Assembly: GCF_002954405.1 (NCBI RefSeq)
Contig: NZ_MQWC01000004.1
Span: 3,412,668 to 3,476,667 of the forward strand
Source: Salinibacter sp. 10B
Lineage (GTDB): Bacteria > Bacteroidota > Rhodothermia > Rhodothermales > Salinibacteraceae
Direction of reading: 5' to 3'
DNA length: 64,000 nucleotides
Shown here: positions 55,560 to 63,026 of the stretch, piece by piece
How the letters are laid out: each line of letters opens with the position of its first letter
Numbering within the stretch: position 1 is the stretch's first letter
Program-made: the position numbers and the translations under genes
Notes under the pieces: generated by a model
What the model saw: the letters and a program-made list of their open reading frames with translations, nothing else
The model's database searches: none
Told to the model about the DNA's origin: nothing

Positions 55560-55770
55560 GGTTCTACAACCTGTACGGGCGTCACCTGCACACCGTTCGC
55601 CGTGAGGCGGAGCGTGTCGTTCTCAGCGCGCAGCGTGCCGGTGGGCGACGGCGGGGGGCGGAATGACGTCGACAGCGTCCATGCGTGTCTCGTAGGTCCG
55701 TTATGCTTCCGGGAGGATCTCGATAGAATTGCTGCAGCCGCCAAGGAGAGGAGGGAGGACTGTCAGAAGC
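55560..55770 (-). pseudogene. Possible lipoprotein remnant
   Basis: One minus-strand frame reads VLLTVLPPLLGGCSNSIEIL, a plausible lipoprotein signal with lipobox, but stops after EA. In the neighbouring frame the sequence goes on as NGPTRHAWTLSTSFRPPPSP and TLRLTANGVQVTPVQVVEPD. A frameshifted small lipoprotein is the simplest reading. The start is unclear and the call is weak. Confidence 0.35.
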
Positions 55771-55797
55771 ACAGGAGGGTCCCCATTTGAAGACGGA

Positions 55798-56187
55798 TCA
55801 TGCTATTTCTGCGGTTGGTGCGTCGGGGGATTCGGGCGCGTCGTCAAACTGGTGCAATAGGGCGTAGAGTTGTTCGAGCTTGGCATTGTGGACGAGCCGA
55901 CGGATGCCGATTCCGGCCCCAGGGAGCACCATGAACATGAACCCGGATGCGAAGTCCAGCCCGGCCCATCCGAGTTGCACGCTGGCAATCAAAAGTGCGA
56001 CAGCGGCAATCATCACGGTGAGGAGGGCCCACAGCCACCACTGGTCTCGACGGAGGATTTCCAGGCGATCGGTGACGAACGAGGAGGGATAGGGCTCGTC
56101 CCAGGAGGTGCGCTGCTCGTAGGTCAGGCGGTCGTACTCGCCGAGGTCGTTGAGGGCCTCCACGATGGAGTCACGAGCGTCACGCAT
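55798..56187 (-). CDS. Two-helix membrane protein, copy 1 of a nuo-embedded family
   Basis: 129 aa. The soluble N-terminus is MRDARDSIVEALNDLGEYDR with a following Tyr/Trp/Pro segment. Two membrane helices lie at about 50-70 (WLWALLTVMIAAVALLIASV) and 74-94. The C-terminal amphipathic helix is NAKLEQLYALLHQFDD, and the tail is acidic. It matches the broken gene at 56254 in the N-terminal (RDxIVxAL..LGE) and C-terminal (QLYxLLxQxD) motifs, and more distantly the gene at 58104. I know no family name. It is in line with the nuo genes and probably on their transcript. Confidence 0.7.
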   Translation of the reverse strand: MRDARDSIVEALNDLGEYDRLTYEQRTSWDEPYPSSFVTDRLEILRRDQWWLWALLTVMIAAVALLIASVQLGWAGLDFASGFMFMVLPGAGIGIRRLVHNAKLEQLYALLHQFDDAPESPDAPTAEIA

Positions 56188-56253
56188 CGGGCCAAGGGGC
56201 GGTTTTACGCTGAGCGGAGATCACGATAGGAAGACCTTGCCAGGAAGGCAACG

Positions 56254-56640
56254 TCAGTGTGTCGAGGTCTCGGCTCCTTCCGAATGGAGGTCGACCTGCT
56301 TCAGAAGGTCGTAGAGCTGCAGTGCCCGTATCTGATCTTCGGCCCACGGGTCGGTGAAGAGCGAGGTGACTGCGAACATACACCCGAATCCAAACAAAAT
56401 CCAGACAAGACATTCGGAATGGGCCAGCCTGCGATTCCTAGGCCGCCGGTAACCCCGACCAGAAGCATGAGGACGAGGAGGGGGGGCAATCGCAGTCGCC
56501 ACCGTAGACGCTTGGATCGGTTCCCGATGGCCTCAGGGGGATAGGATTCGTCGGCTCCCCAGACATCCGCCATTTTTGCGCGCTCGCCCAGGGCATCGAG
56601 CGCCTGCACGATGTCGTCGCGCGTCAGGGCGTCGGAATGG
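56254..56640 (-). pseudogene. Two-helix membrane protein, copy 2, frameshifted
   Basis: The first part reads TRDDIVQALDALGERAKMAD and ADESYPPEAIGNRSKRLRWR, then a hydrophobic helix PPLLVLMLLVGVTGGLGIAG. Near 56395 the frame must change to continue with FGFGCMFAVTSLFTDPWAED and QIRALQLYDLLKQVDLHSEG. No ATG precedes the first part (only a GTG at 56609), so the start also seems lost. It begins within about 40 bp of the nuoF stop. A paralogue of the gene at 55798, apparently inactivated, unless the frameshift is a sequencing error. Confidence 0.65.
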
Positions 56641-56678
56641 CGTAGAAAGTCGGTTTTGCTTCTCGTGTGGTGCGGGTG

Positions 56679-58040
56679 CTACTCCGTCGCCGCCACCGCC
56701 GACTGCGCCCCGCCTGACACCTCGGCACTCACGGGGTGGACCGACGGCTTGCACTTCGCTTCGAAGTCCTCGCGGAAGCGCTGCACGGTGTAGCGAACGG
56801 GCCAGGAGGCTGCGTCGGCAAACGCACAGATCGTGCGGCCCTCCATCTGGTCGCAGAGGTCGAGCAGGAGGTCGAGGTCGCGCATGTTGCCCTCGCCCTG
56901 ATCGATGCGGGTGACGAGGTTTTCGAGCCAGCCGGTGCCCTCGCGACACGGCGTGCACTGGCCGCAGCTTTCGTCCTGGAAGAAGTGCGTCACGCGCCGG
57001 AGCCAGGACACCATGTCGGTGTCCTCGTCGAGGATCAGCATGCCGCCGGTGCCAAACATCGTCCCGGCCTCGTTCAGGCTGTTGGAGTTCATGGTGACGC
57101 CCTCGGCCCAGTCGCCCGGAATCGGTGCGGTAGAGGCCCCGCCCGGAATGATGGCCTTGATGTCTTTTCCGCCGCGCACACCGCCGGCCACCTCGTGGAT
57201 AAGGTCGGACATGAGCATCCCAGTGGGGTACTCGTAGACGCCGGGGCGATTGACGTGGCCCGAAATGCCATAGAGGACGGGACCCGGGTGGTCCTCAGCG
57301 CCCGTGTTGGCGAACCAGTCCGGGCCCTTGTCCATGATGAGCGGGACGTTGGCCAGCGTCTCCACGTTGTTGATGGTCGTAGGGCAGCCGAAGATTCCCT
57401 TTTGGGCGGGAAACGGCGGCTTGTAGCGCGGATAGCCCCGCTTGCCTTCGACGCTCTCCATGAGGCTGGTTTCCTCCCCGCAGATGTAGGCACCGGCGCC
57501 CTTGTGAAGCACAATCTCCATCGAGAAGTCCGAGCCCATGATGTTTTCGCCGACGTAGCCCTTCTCGTAGGCTTGCTCGAGCTGGGTGGCCATGTGTGTG
57601 ATCCAGTCGGCGTACTCGCCCCGCACGTAGACGTAGCAGGTATCAATCTGGAGGGCATAGCCCGCGATCAGAATGCCCTCAAACATGAGGTGCGGGTTGT
57701 ACTCCAGAATCTGCCGGTCCTTGAACGTTCCGGGCTCGCTCTCGTCGGCGTTGCAGGCAAGGTAGCGTGGACGCTCGTCCGGCTCCGGCATGAAACTCCA
57801 CTTCATTCCTGTGGAGAAGGCCGCGCCGCCCCGTCCGCGCAGGCCCGACTGCTTCACCGCATCGGTCACGTCGCCGGGCTCCATGTCGCTATCGTCGAGC
57901 ACGCGGCGGAGTTGGTCGTACCCACCGTTCTCCTCGTAGACCTCCAGTTTGTGGAGATCCTGAATGGGGGGGAGGAGCACCCGGTCGTACGAGCGCCAGT
58001 CACCGGCCTTGGACGTGGGGGCACCGTCGGTCGCTTCCAT
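56679..58040 (-). CDS. nuoF: NADH-quinone oxidoreductase subunit F (FMN, NADH-binding)
   Basis: 453 aa. The NADH/FMN site is SGLRGRGGAAFSTGMKWSFM, then NADESEPGTFKDR, then the glycine-rich GAGAYICGEETSLMESVEGK. PFPAQKGIFGCPTTINNVET is the usual loop. The 4Fe-4S (N3) ligands are ESCGQCTPCREGTGW with TICAFADA. It oxidises NADH and passes electrons to NuoG. The C-terminal tail ends in a Glu/Ala/Ser-rich stretch. It is preceded 64 bp upstream by a small membrane-protein gene rather than directly by nuoE. Confidence 0.96.
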   Translation of the reverse strand: MEATDGAPTSKAGDWRSYDRVLLPPIQDLHKLEVYEENGGYDQLRRVLDDSDMEPGDVTDAVKQSGLRGRGGAAFSTGMKWSFMPEPDERPRYLACNADESEPGTFKDRQILEYNPHLMFEGILIAGYALQIDTCYVYVRGEYADWITHMATQLEQAYEKGYVGENIMGSDFSMEIVLHKGAGAYICGEETSLMESVEGKRGYPRYKPPFPAQKGIFGCPTTINNVETLANVPLIMDKGPDWFANTGAEDHPGPVLYGISGHVNRPGVYEYPTGMLMSDLIHEVAGGVRGGKDIKAIIPGGASTAPIPGDWAEGVTMNSNSLNEAGTMFGTGGMLILDEDTDMVSWLRRVTHFFQDESCGQCTPCREGTGWLENLVTRIDQGEGNMRDLDLLLDLCDQMEGRTICAFADAASWPVRYTVQRFREDFEAKCKPSVHPVSAEVSGGAQSAVAATE

Positions 58041-58103
58041 GATTACGTAGGGTTATGAAGCAATGCAGGGGAGATCGTCGAGGCTCCAGTAGAGCCGAAA
58101 ATG

Positions 58104-58529
58104 TTAGGCAGAATCCTGAGTCGCGGTCGCCGCCTCCGTAGCAGTCTCCGCTTCGTGGCCCAGGGCACGGAGGGCCTTATAGGTCTGGAGCTGGTGATGC
58201 CATCGAAGGTACATGTGCACGGCCCAGCCCATCTGGGCGGCAGCAAAGAGGCAGGCCAGGGCCACCGGACTGAGAAACTCAAGAACCGTAAAGCGTTCCG
58301 TTGCCTGGTAGTAGTGGTAGAATGCCGTCGTCGGGAGGGCCACCGAGAGAAGACCCATCGTGATGCCGAGGGCCCAGACCCACTTTCGGGCCTCGCGGAG
58401 CGAGCGCACCTTGCGAGTCGCGAACGTTGCCCAGTCCGGCCCATGCAACTGAGCCTTCTCGTCCTCCGAGAGTCCCCCCAAGCTGTCAATCAGCACCTCA
58501 CGGGCCGACGGCGTTTGTGGAGAAGGCAT
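58104..58529 (-). CDS. Two-helix membrane protein, copy 3, between nuoE and nuoF
   Basis: 141 aa from the ATG at 58529 (MPSPQTPSAREVLIDSLGGL). The N-terminal helix AREVLIDSLGGLSEDEKAQL is followed by a charged stretch (RKVRSLREARKWVW). Two membrane helices are WALGITMGLLSVALPTTAFY and LSPVALACLFAAAQMGWAVH, and the C-terminal helix is WHHQLQTYKALRALGHEAET. It has the same plan as the genes at 55798 and 56254, though it is more diverged. Spacing of 68 bp to nuoE and 64 bp to nuoF places it inside the operon. Not a known complex I subunit as far as I can tell. Confidence 0.75.
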   Translation of the reverse strand: MPSPQTPSAREVLIDSLGGLSEDEKAQLHGPDWATFATRKVRSLREARKWVWALGITMGLLSVALPTTAFYHYYQATERFTVLEFLSPVALACLFAAAQMGWAVHMYLRWHHQLQTYKALRALGHEAETATEAATATQDSA

Positions 58530-58596
58530 GGGGGAAAGAGGCCATAGTAGTGAAGGGGAGGCCACGAGTACACCTCGGGACCGATGCGCAGGGGCA

Positions 58597-59274
58597 CTAT
58601 TCCATATGCTCCGCGCGTGGCTGCGTCTCGTAGGTGGTCGTCTTCTCCACGTCGGTGCGCCGGTTGCCGTCCATCTCGTCCTCATCCTGCGGGAGCGTGA
58701 CGGACGTGAATTCCGGGACTTCGCCCGCCCGCAAGCTCTCAATCAGGTCGTCAATCTTCTCAGGCGTAAGCTGGTGCACGTAGACCCCATTCGAGACCTC
58801 CAGCATGGGGGCCGAGCCGCAAGCGCCAAGACACTCTGCCGCCTGCACGGTGAACATGCCGTCGTCGGTCGTCTCGCCGGCGTGCACGTCCAGCTTCTCT
58901 TCCAGGTAGTGCAGAATGTCGTAGCCACCGCACACCTGGCACGTGAAGCAGGTGCAGACGTCGAGCACGTAGTTCCCCTTCTCCTCCTTGTAGTACTGGT
59001 GGTAGAAGGTGGCCACGCCGTAGGCCTGCGAGAACGTCATGTCCAGCGTCTCCCCGCAGAACTTGATGACCTCCGGCGGCAGGTAGCCGTACTTTTCCTG
59101 GGCCAACCAGAGGACCTTCATGATTGCACCCTGGTCCTCCGGATACTGGTCCTTCCAGGCCTCGATCTGTTCCTGTTCCTCCTCGGTCCACACGAGCTCA
59201 TCATCGGAAAACTCCGGCTCCGGGTCCTGGTCCGGGAGTTCGACGATGGGCTTCTGAATATCAAACTTGGACAT
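58597..59274 (-). CDS. nuoE: NADH-quinone oxidoreductase subunit E (2Fe-2S)
   Basis: 225 aa from the ATG at 59274 (MSKFDIQKPIVELPDQDPEP). The acidic N-terminal 40 residues are extra. The thioredoxin-like 2Fe-2S domain has LWLAQEKYGYLPPEVIKFCG, then VCTCFTCQVCGGYDILHYLE and AAECLGACGSAPMLEV, giving the Cx4C...Cx3C cluster ligands. The C-terminus is also long and charged. With NuoF and NuoG it forms the NADH-input module of complex I. The start codon touches one arm of a stem-loop at 59274-59352. Confidence 0.95.
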   Translation of the reverse strand: MSKFDIQKPIVELPDQDPEPEFSDDELVWTEEEQEQIEAWKDQYPEDQGAIMKVLWLAQEKYGYLPPEVIKFCGETLDMTFSQAYGVATFYHQYYKEEKGNYVLDVCTCFTCQVCGGYDILHYLEEKLDVHAGETTDDGMFTVQAAECLGACGSAPMLEVSNGVYVHQLTPEKIDDLIESLRAGEVPEFTSVTLPQDEDEMDGNRRTDVEKTTTYETQPRAEHME

Positions 59275-59352
59275 TTGCGAATGTCGAGTTTCGAATGTCG
59301 AATTTGGTGCGGTGTCGATGGACGAGCACATTCGCCATTCGACACTCGCAAA
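59274..59352 (-). repeat. Stem-loop in the nuoD-nuoE spacer
   Basis: Arms 59274-59297 and 59329-59352 pair at about 19 of 24 positions (TTTGCGA.TGTCGA....CGAATG in the left arm). The nuoE ATG sits at the edge of one arm. In the mRNA this would fold just before nuoE and could affect its translation or mRNA processing (inference). Confidence 0.55.
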
Positions 59353-59363
59353 TCGAAATTGTG

Positions 59364-60710
59364 CTATTTGTCGGCTTCGCCCATGACGGGGTCTAGCGAA
59401 CCGATGATGATGACGGTGTCCGCCACCAGGGAGCCCTCCATAATGTACTCCATGGCTTGCAGGTTGGTGAAGGAGGGCGAATTCATGCGCACGCGCCAGG
59501 GTCGTCCAGTGCCGTCGGACGTGAGGTAGAAGCCAAGCTCACCCTTCGGTCCCTCCACGGCGTGGTAGGAGTGTGCGCCCTTCGGCGGCACAGTGCCCAC
59601 GTCCGTGTACATGAAGTCGTGAATCATGCCCTCCATGGAGTAATAGACTTCCTCCTTCGACGGATACGCCTCCTTCGCGTCGTCGGAGCGAATGGGTCCC
59701 TCCGTCATGCGGTCGAGGCACTGATTGATGATGCGGACGCTCTGCTTCATTTCATCGAGGCGCAGGAAGTATCGCGCCAGGCAGTCGCCCTCTTCGCGGA
59801 CCGGGATGGTGAAGTCCACCTCATCGTACTTGAGGTACGGCTCGAAACGACGCACGTCGTACGGCACGCCGGAGCCGCGAAGGTTGGGGCCGGTGACGCC
59901 GAGTTCCAGCGCCTCCTCCTTCGTGATGCGCCCCACATCCTTGTTGCGCTCCACCCAAATGCGGTTGCGGTTGAGGAGGGTCTCCCAGCCGTCCACCTCG
60001 TCGAGGAACGAGTCGGTGAAGTCCTCGATCATTTCGATGGCTCGGGCCGACAGGTCGTTGGCCACCCCGCCGATCCGACTGTGGCTTACCGTGAAGCGCG
60101 CGCCGGCGACCTCGTCCATGATGGCATAGATCTCCTCCCGTTGCTGGAAGGTCCAGAGAAACCCGGACACGGCCCCGGCGTCCATCATGCCCACGCCCAG
60201 CCACAGACAGTGGGAGGAGATGCGAGCCAGCTCGCTCATGATCATCCGGATCCACTGGGCCCGCTCCGGCACCTCGATTCCGGCCAGCTTCTCCACCGCC
60301 AGGCACCACGCCACATTGTTGGAGTAGGGCGCCAGGTAGTCCATGCGGTCGGTGTACGGCATGAACTCCTGGTACGTCTTGTGCTCCGCGAGCTTTTCGA
60401 TGCCGCGGTGCAGGTAGCCGATGTCGAGCACCGACTTCTCCACGGTTTCGCCATCGAGCTTCACGACGCAACGCAGCACCCCATGCGTAGCCGGATGCTG
60501 CGGGCCGATGTTGAGGATCATCTCATTTTCCAGCGGATCCATCTCCGCCTTCTGGGTGACGGGCAGGTCGCCGTCGCCCTGCGCGGCCTGCTTCTCCTCC
60601 AGCCATGCGTGTTTGCTTTCGAGGCGCTCGTAGATTTTTTCGTTGTGCTTCGGCCAGAACCGAAAACGGTCGCCAAAGTCGAGCCCCGGGAAATCTGGTG
60701 CTTGGGCCAT
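59364..60710 (-). CDS. nuoD: NADH-quinone oxidoreductase subunit D (49-kDa type)
   Basis: 448 aa. After about 55 extra N-terminal residues the family core begins: NEMILNIGPQHPATHGVLRC, GYLHRGIEKLAEHKTYQEFM, PYTDRMDYLAPYSNN. GVTGPNLRGSGVPYDVRRFE and the end ADTVIIIGSLDPVMGEADK are typical. With NuoB it forms the quinone-reduction site; the HPATH loop is intact. It is not fused to NuoC. It lies between nuoC and nuoE with structured spacers on both sides. Confidence 0.96.
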   Translation of the reverse strand: MAQAPDFPGLDFGDRFRFWPKHNEKIYERLESKHAWLEEKQAAQGDGDLPVTQKAEMDPLENEMILNIGPQHPATHGVLRCVVKLDGETVEKSVLDIGYLHRGIEKLAEHKTYQEFMPYTDRMDYLAPYSNNVAWCLAVEKLAGIEVPERAQWIRMIMSELARISSHCLWLGVGMMDAGAVSGFLWTFQQREEIYAIMDEVAGARFTVSHSRIGGVANDLSARAIEMIEDFTDSFLDEVDGWETLLNRNRIWVERNKDVGRITKEEALELGVTGPNLRGSGVPYDVRRFEPYLKYDEVDFTIPVREEGDCLARYFLRLDEMKQSVRIINQCLDRMTEGPIRSDDAKEAYPSKEEVYYSMEGMIHDFMYTDVGTVPPKGAHSYHAVEGPKGELGFYLTSDGTGRPWRVRMNSPSFTNLQAMEYIMEGSLVADTVIIIGSLDPVMGEADK

Positions 60711-60737
60711 GGTGCGTTGTGCGTTAGAGGGTTGAGG

Positions 60738-60766
60738 GTTGAGCGTTCTGTCGCTGAACGGTCAAC
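60738..60766 (-). repeat. Stem-loop in the nuoC-nuoD spacer
   Basis: GTTGAGCGTTC, loop TGTCGCT, GAACGGTCAAC: 10 of 11 pairs. It begins four bases after the nuoC stop in the mRNA direction and ends 28 bp before the nuoD start. No T-run follows. Confidence 0.6.
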
Positions 60767-60769
60767 CAC

Positions 60770-61474
60770 TCATTCAGAATCTTGATCGACGGGGGGTTCC
60801 TCGTAGCTCTTGCGCGGCTGCGACCCGCGGGCGGCGGCAAAGGGGTCCATCGTGAGATCGCCGTCCGGCGTCTGCGGGGGCAGTGGAAGAGATCCCGGCA
60901 CGCCCAGCTGCGGAAATTCCTTACGGAGCGGATGATACTCGAAGTCCTCGGGCATGTACATGCGCCGGGGATCCGGGTGGTCGACGAATTCGAACCCGAA
61001 CATGTCGTAGGCCTCTCGCTCGTTCCAGTTGGCGGCCCGGTAAATATCCGTTACGCTCGGCACGCGCATGTCATTTTCGTCCACGCGCACCTTGAGCCGG
61101 ATGCGCTTCTGCCGCTCCACGCTCACGATGTTGTAGAAGACCTCAAACCGGTCCTCGTCGGTAAAGCGGTCGATGCCGCCCAGGTCCACGAAATACTCGA
61201 AGTTCTGGTCCTCCTTCAGGAAGCGGCAGATGTCCTGGATCCGTTCCTTTTCGACGTAGACCGTGTCCTCATTGGCATAGCGCTCCACGTCAAGAATGGC
61301 CTCGCCAAATTCGGTGCGGAGAGCGTCAATGACCTCGGGGACCCGCGTGGTATCGTGCGCATGCGGGTTCTCCGTTTCCTGCTCGGGGCGAGGCTCGTCG
61401 GAGGGCGTATACTCGAAACGAAGCTCCTCGGGATCGTTGGGCTCCGAGGCGCGCGGATCGTCAGGGTTGCTCAT
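60770..61474 (-). CDS. nuoC: NADH-quinone oxidoreductase subunit C (30-kDa type)
   Basis: 234 aa. An acidic, disordered-looking leader (about 1-45) precedes the domain. The 30-kDa subunit signature is ANWNEREAYDMFGFEFVDHP followed by DPRRMYMPEDFEYHPLRKEF. FVDLGGIDRFTDEDRFEVFY is the preceding conserved strand region. The C-terminal extension is Pro/Asp/Ser-rich. NuoC packs against NuoD in the peripheral arm. The start at 61474 lies 49 bp after nuoB. Confidence 0.95.
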   Translation of the reverse strand: MSNPDDPRASEPNDPEELRFEYTPSDEPRPEQETENPHAHDTTRVPEVIDALRTEFGEAILDVERYANEDTVYVEKERIQDICRFLKEDQNFEYFVDLGGIDRFTDEDRFEVFYNIVSVERQKRIRLKVRVDENDMRVPSVTDIYRAANWNEREAYDMFGFEFVDHPDPRRMYMPEDFEYHPLRKEFPQLGVPGSLPLPPQTPDGDLTMDPFAAARGSQPRKSYEEPPVDQDSE

Positions 61475-61523
61475 AAGCGTCCGGCGTCTGAGGGGTCACG
61501 AGTGCAGAGCGAAGCGAAGAGGG

Positions 61524-62171
61524 TTAGGCGACCGCCGGTTCTGCCGAGGCGTCCTCGGAGTCTTCGTCGGCCGACCCTTGGGGGAAGTCGAACGCGTGAC
61601 TCGGCGCCTTTGGCTTTTCAAGCTGGCCAGGGAATTTGCTGCTGTTCTCCGGAATAAGGGGCGTCTGCTGGGCGGCTTCGCCGTGGCTGTAGTCCTTTAC
61701 CACGGAATACTCGTTGCGAATCTTCTCCTGGATGTCCAGAAGGGCATGCAGGACCGCTTCCGGACGCGGCGGGCAGCCGGAGATGTAGACGTCGACGGGG
61801 AGGAAGTTGTCCACACCTTGTACAACGCCGTAGCAGCGATGCATGCCGCCCGTAGAGGCACAGGCCCCCATAGCGACACACCACTTCGGGTCCGCCATCT
61901 GGTCCCACACGCGACGGATGGCGTGGCTCATCTTGTAGGAGCACCAGCCGGCCACGATCATGAGGTCGGCCTGGCGGGGCGAAAATCGCATCGCCTCGCT
62001 GCCGAAGCGGGCGGAGTCGTACTTCGGCCCCGCAAAGCCCATCATTTCGATGGCACAACAGGCCAGGCCCATCGGCATGGGCATGAGGGAGTTGGACCGC
62101 GCCCAGTTCAAAATGGCGTCGACCCGAGTCGTAAAGAAGCCTTGTCCGTTGCTTGCGCTGGATCCAGCCAT
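61524..62171 (-). CDS. nuoB: NADH-quinone oxidoreductase subunit B (N2 cluster)
   Basis: 215 aa from the ATG at 62171 ([20 protein letters not shown]). A frame from 62336 begins in non-conserved sequence. The N2 4Fe-4S ligands are the tandem cysteines in [14 protein letters not shown], then [13 protein letters not shown] and [40 protein letters not shown] is also typical. An acidic C-terminal tail (about 190-215) is added. NuoB passes electrons to quinone together with NuoD. Confidence 0.96.
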   Translation of the reverse strand: MAGSSASNGQGFFTTRVDAILNWARSNSLMPMPMGLACCAIEMMGFAGPKYDSARFGSEAMRFSPRQADLMIVAGWCSYKMSHAIRRVWDQMADPKWCVAMGACASTGGMHRCYGVVQGVDNFLPVDVYISGCPPRPEAVLHALLDIQEKIRNEYSVVKDYSHGEAAQQTPLIPENSSKFPGQLEKPKAPSHAFDFPQGSADEDSEDASAEPAVA

Positions 62172-62354
62172 GAGGGTGTGTAGGCAGTTCGGAGGGAGAA
62201 AGCAGTCGGCGGCATCAATCCAGTAGATTGATCCACGCCGCGTTAAATGCCGAGGTTTGGGCCCCTGTTTCACCCCCCATTGGGAAATGCACGCGACCGT
62301 TGAATTCCTCTGGGTCCGTGCAGCCAAAATTCGCACATCGGAGCGTGCCCGTCG

Positions 62355-62729
62355 CTATTGCTCGAAGTCGAGCCCGCCCTTCTTGATGTCGTAGACCAGT
62401 CCCACCAGCAGAATGATTGCGAAGAGGGAGATGACGGCGACCACCCCGAGGCCGGCGCCACTATCGATGAAGTTGTGGAAGCTCGCCGCCCAGGGCCACA
62501 TAAAGACGACCTCCACGTCAAAGACGATGAAGATCATCGCCACGAGATAAAACTTGACCGAGTATCGCTCGTGGGCGCTGCCAACCGGGTCCATGCCGCT
62601 CTCGTAGGGCATTGTTTTCGTGCCGCTCGGGCGGCTGGGGCCGACGTACGCGGCGGCGGCCAGCAGGGTGAGTGCCAGCCCGGTGGCCAGCGCAATCATC
62701 AGAAAAAGGGGCACAAACTCTCCAAACAT
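62355..62729 (-). CDS. nuoA: NADH-quinone oxidoreductase subunit A
   Basis: 124-aa membrane subunit from the ATG at 62729 (MFGEFVPLFLMIALATGLAL). Three membrane helices: residues about 4-27, 62-82 and 93-114. The conserved region YESGMDPVGSAHERYSVKFY precedes IFIVFDVEVVFMWPWA, which carries the acidic residues typical of NuoA. First gene of the complex I cluster. The 183-bp spacer to nuoB holds no gene that I recognise. Confidence 0.95.
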   Translation of the reverse strand: MFGEFVPLFLMIALATGLALTLLAAAAYVGPSRPSGTKTMPYESGMDPVGSAHERYSVKFYLVAMIFIVFDVEVVFMWPWAASFHNFIDSGAGLGVVAVISLFAIILLVGLVYDIKKGGLDFEQ

Positions 62730-62806
62730 GGGCCGGTTGGCATCGGTCGCAAAAGAGTGGCGGGGCCGCCTGTACGGTCCGAATCGACAGACGGTTGGGG
62801 ACAAAT

Positions 62807-62835
62807 ACGGTACGGATTACCCCCCGCGAATGCAA
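62807..62835 (-). promoter_or_regulatory. Possible promoter of the nuo operon
   Basis: Minus strand: TTGCAT, 17 bp, TACCGT, about 80 bp before the nuoA ATG. The -35 is good and the -10 weak. The remaining part of the 297-bp spacer to the next gene has nothing else I recognise. Confidence 0.3.
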
Positions 62836-63026
62836 CGACGCGCTGGGCCTGCGCCCCAAAAAGTGGATGAAGTGCTGGGAAATGGCGGCCGCGAACGTGT
62901 CGCGGGGGCTGCTTGTGGGAGGGAGGCGCCCGATGCCGTGCAGGTCGCCCCGGCGAGGGCCATACGTCTCCCTTCCCCGGCCGCGAAGGAACGGAGGCGC
63001 GTCCGGAAGGCAGCCCGAAGGCACGC

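Noticed and set aside
56736-58058. 440-codon plus-strand frame opposite nuoF, and similar frames opposite nuoD (59457-60785)
   Set aside because: Both are complements of strongly conserved complex I genes with all cofactor motifs on the other strand.
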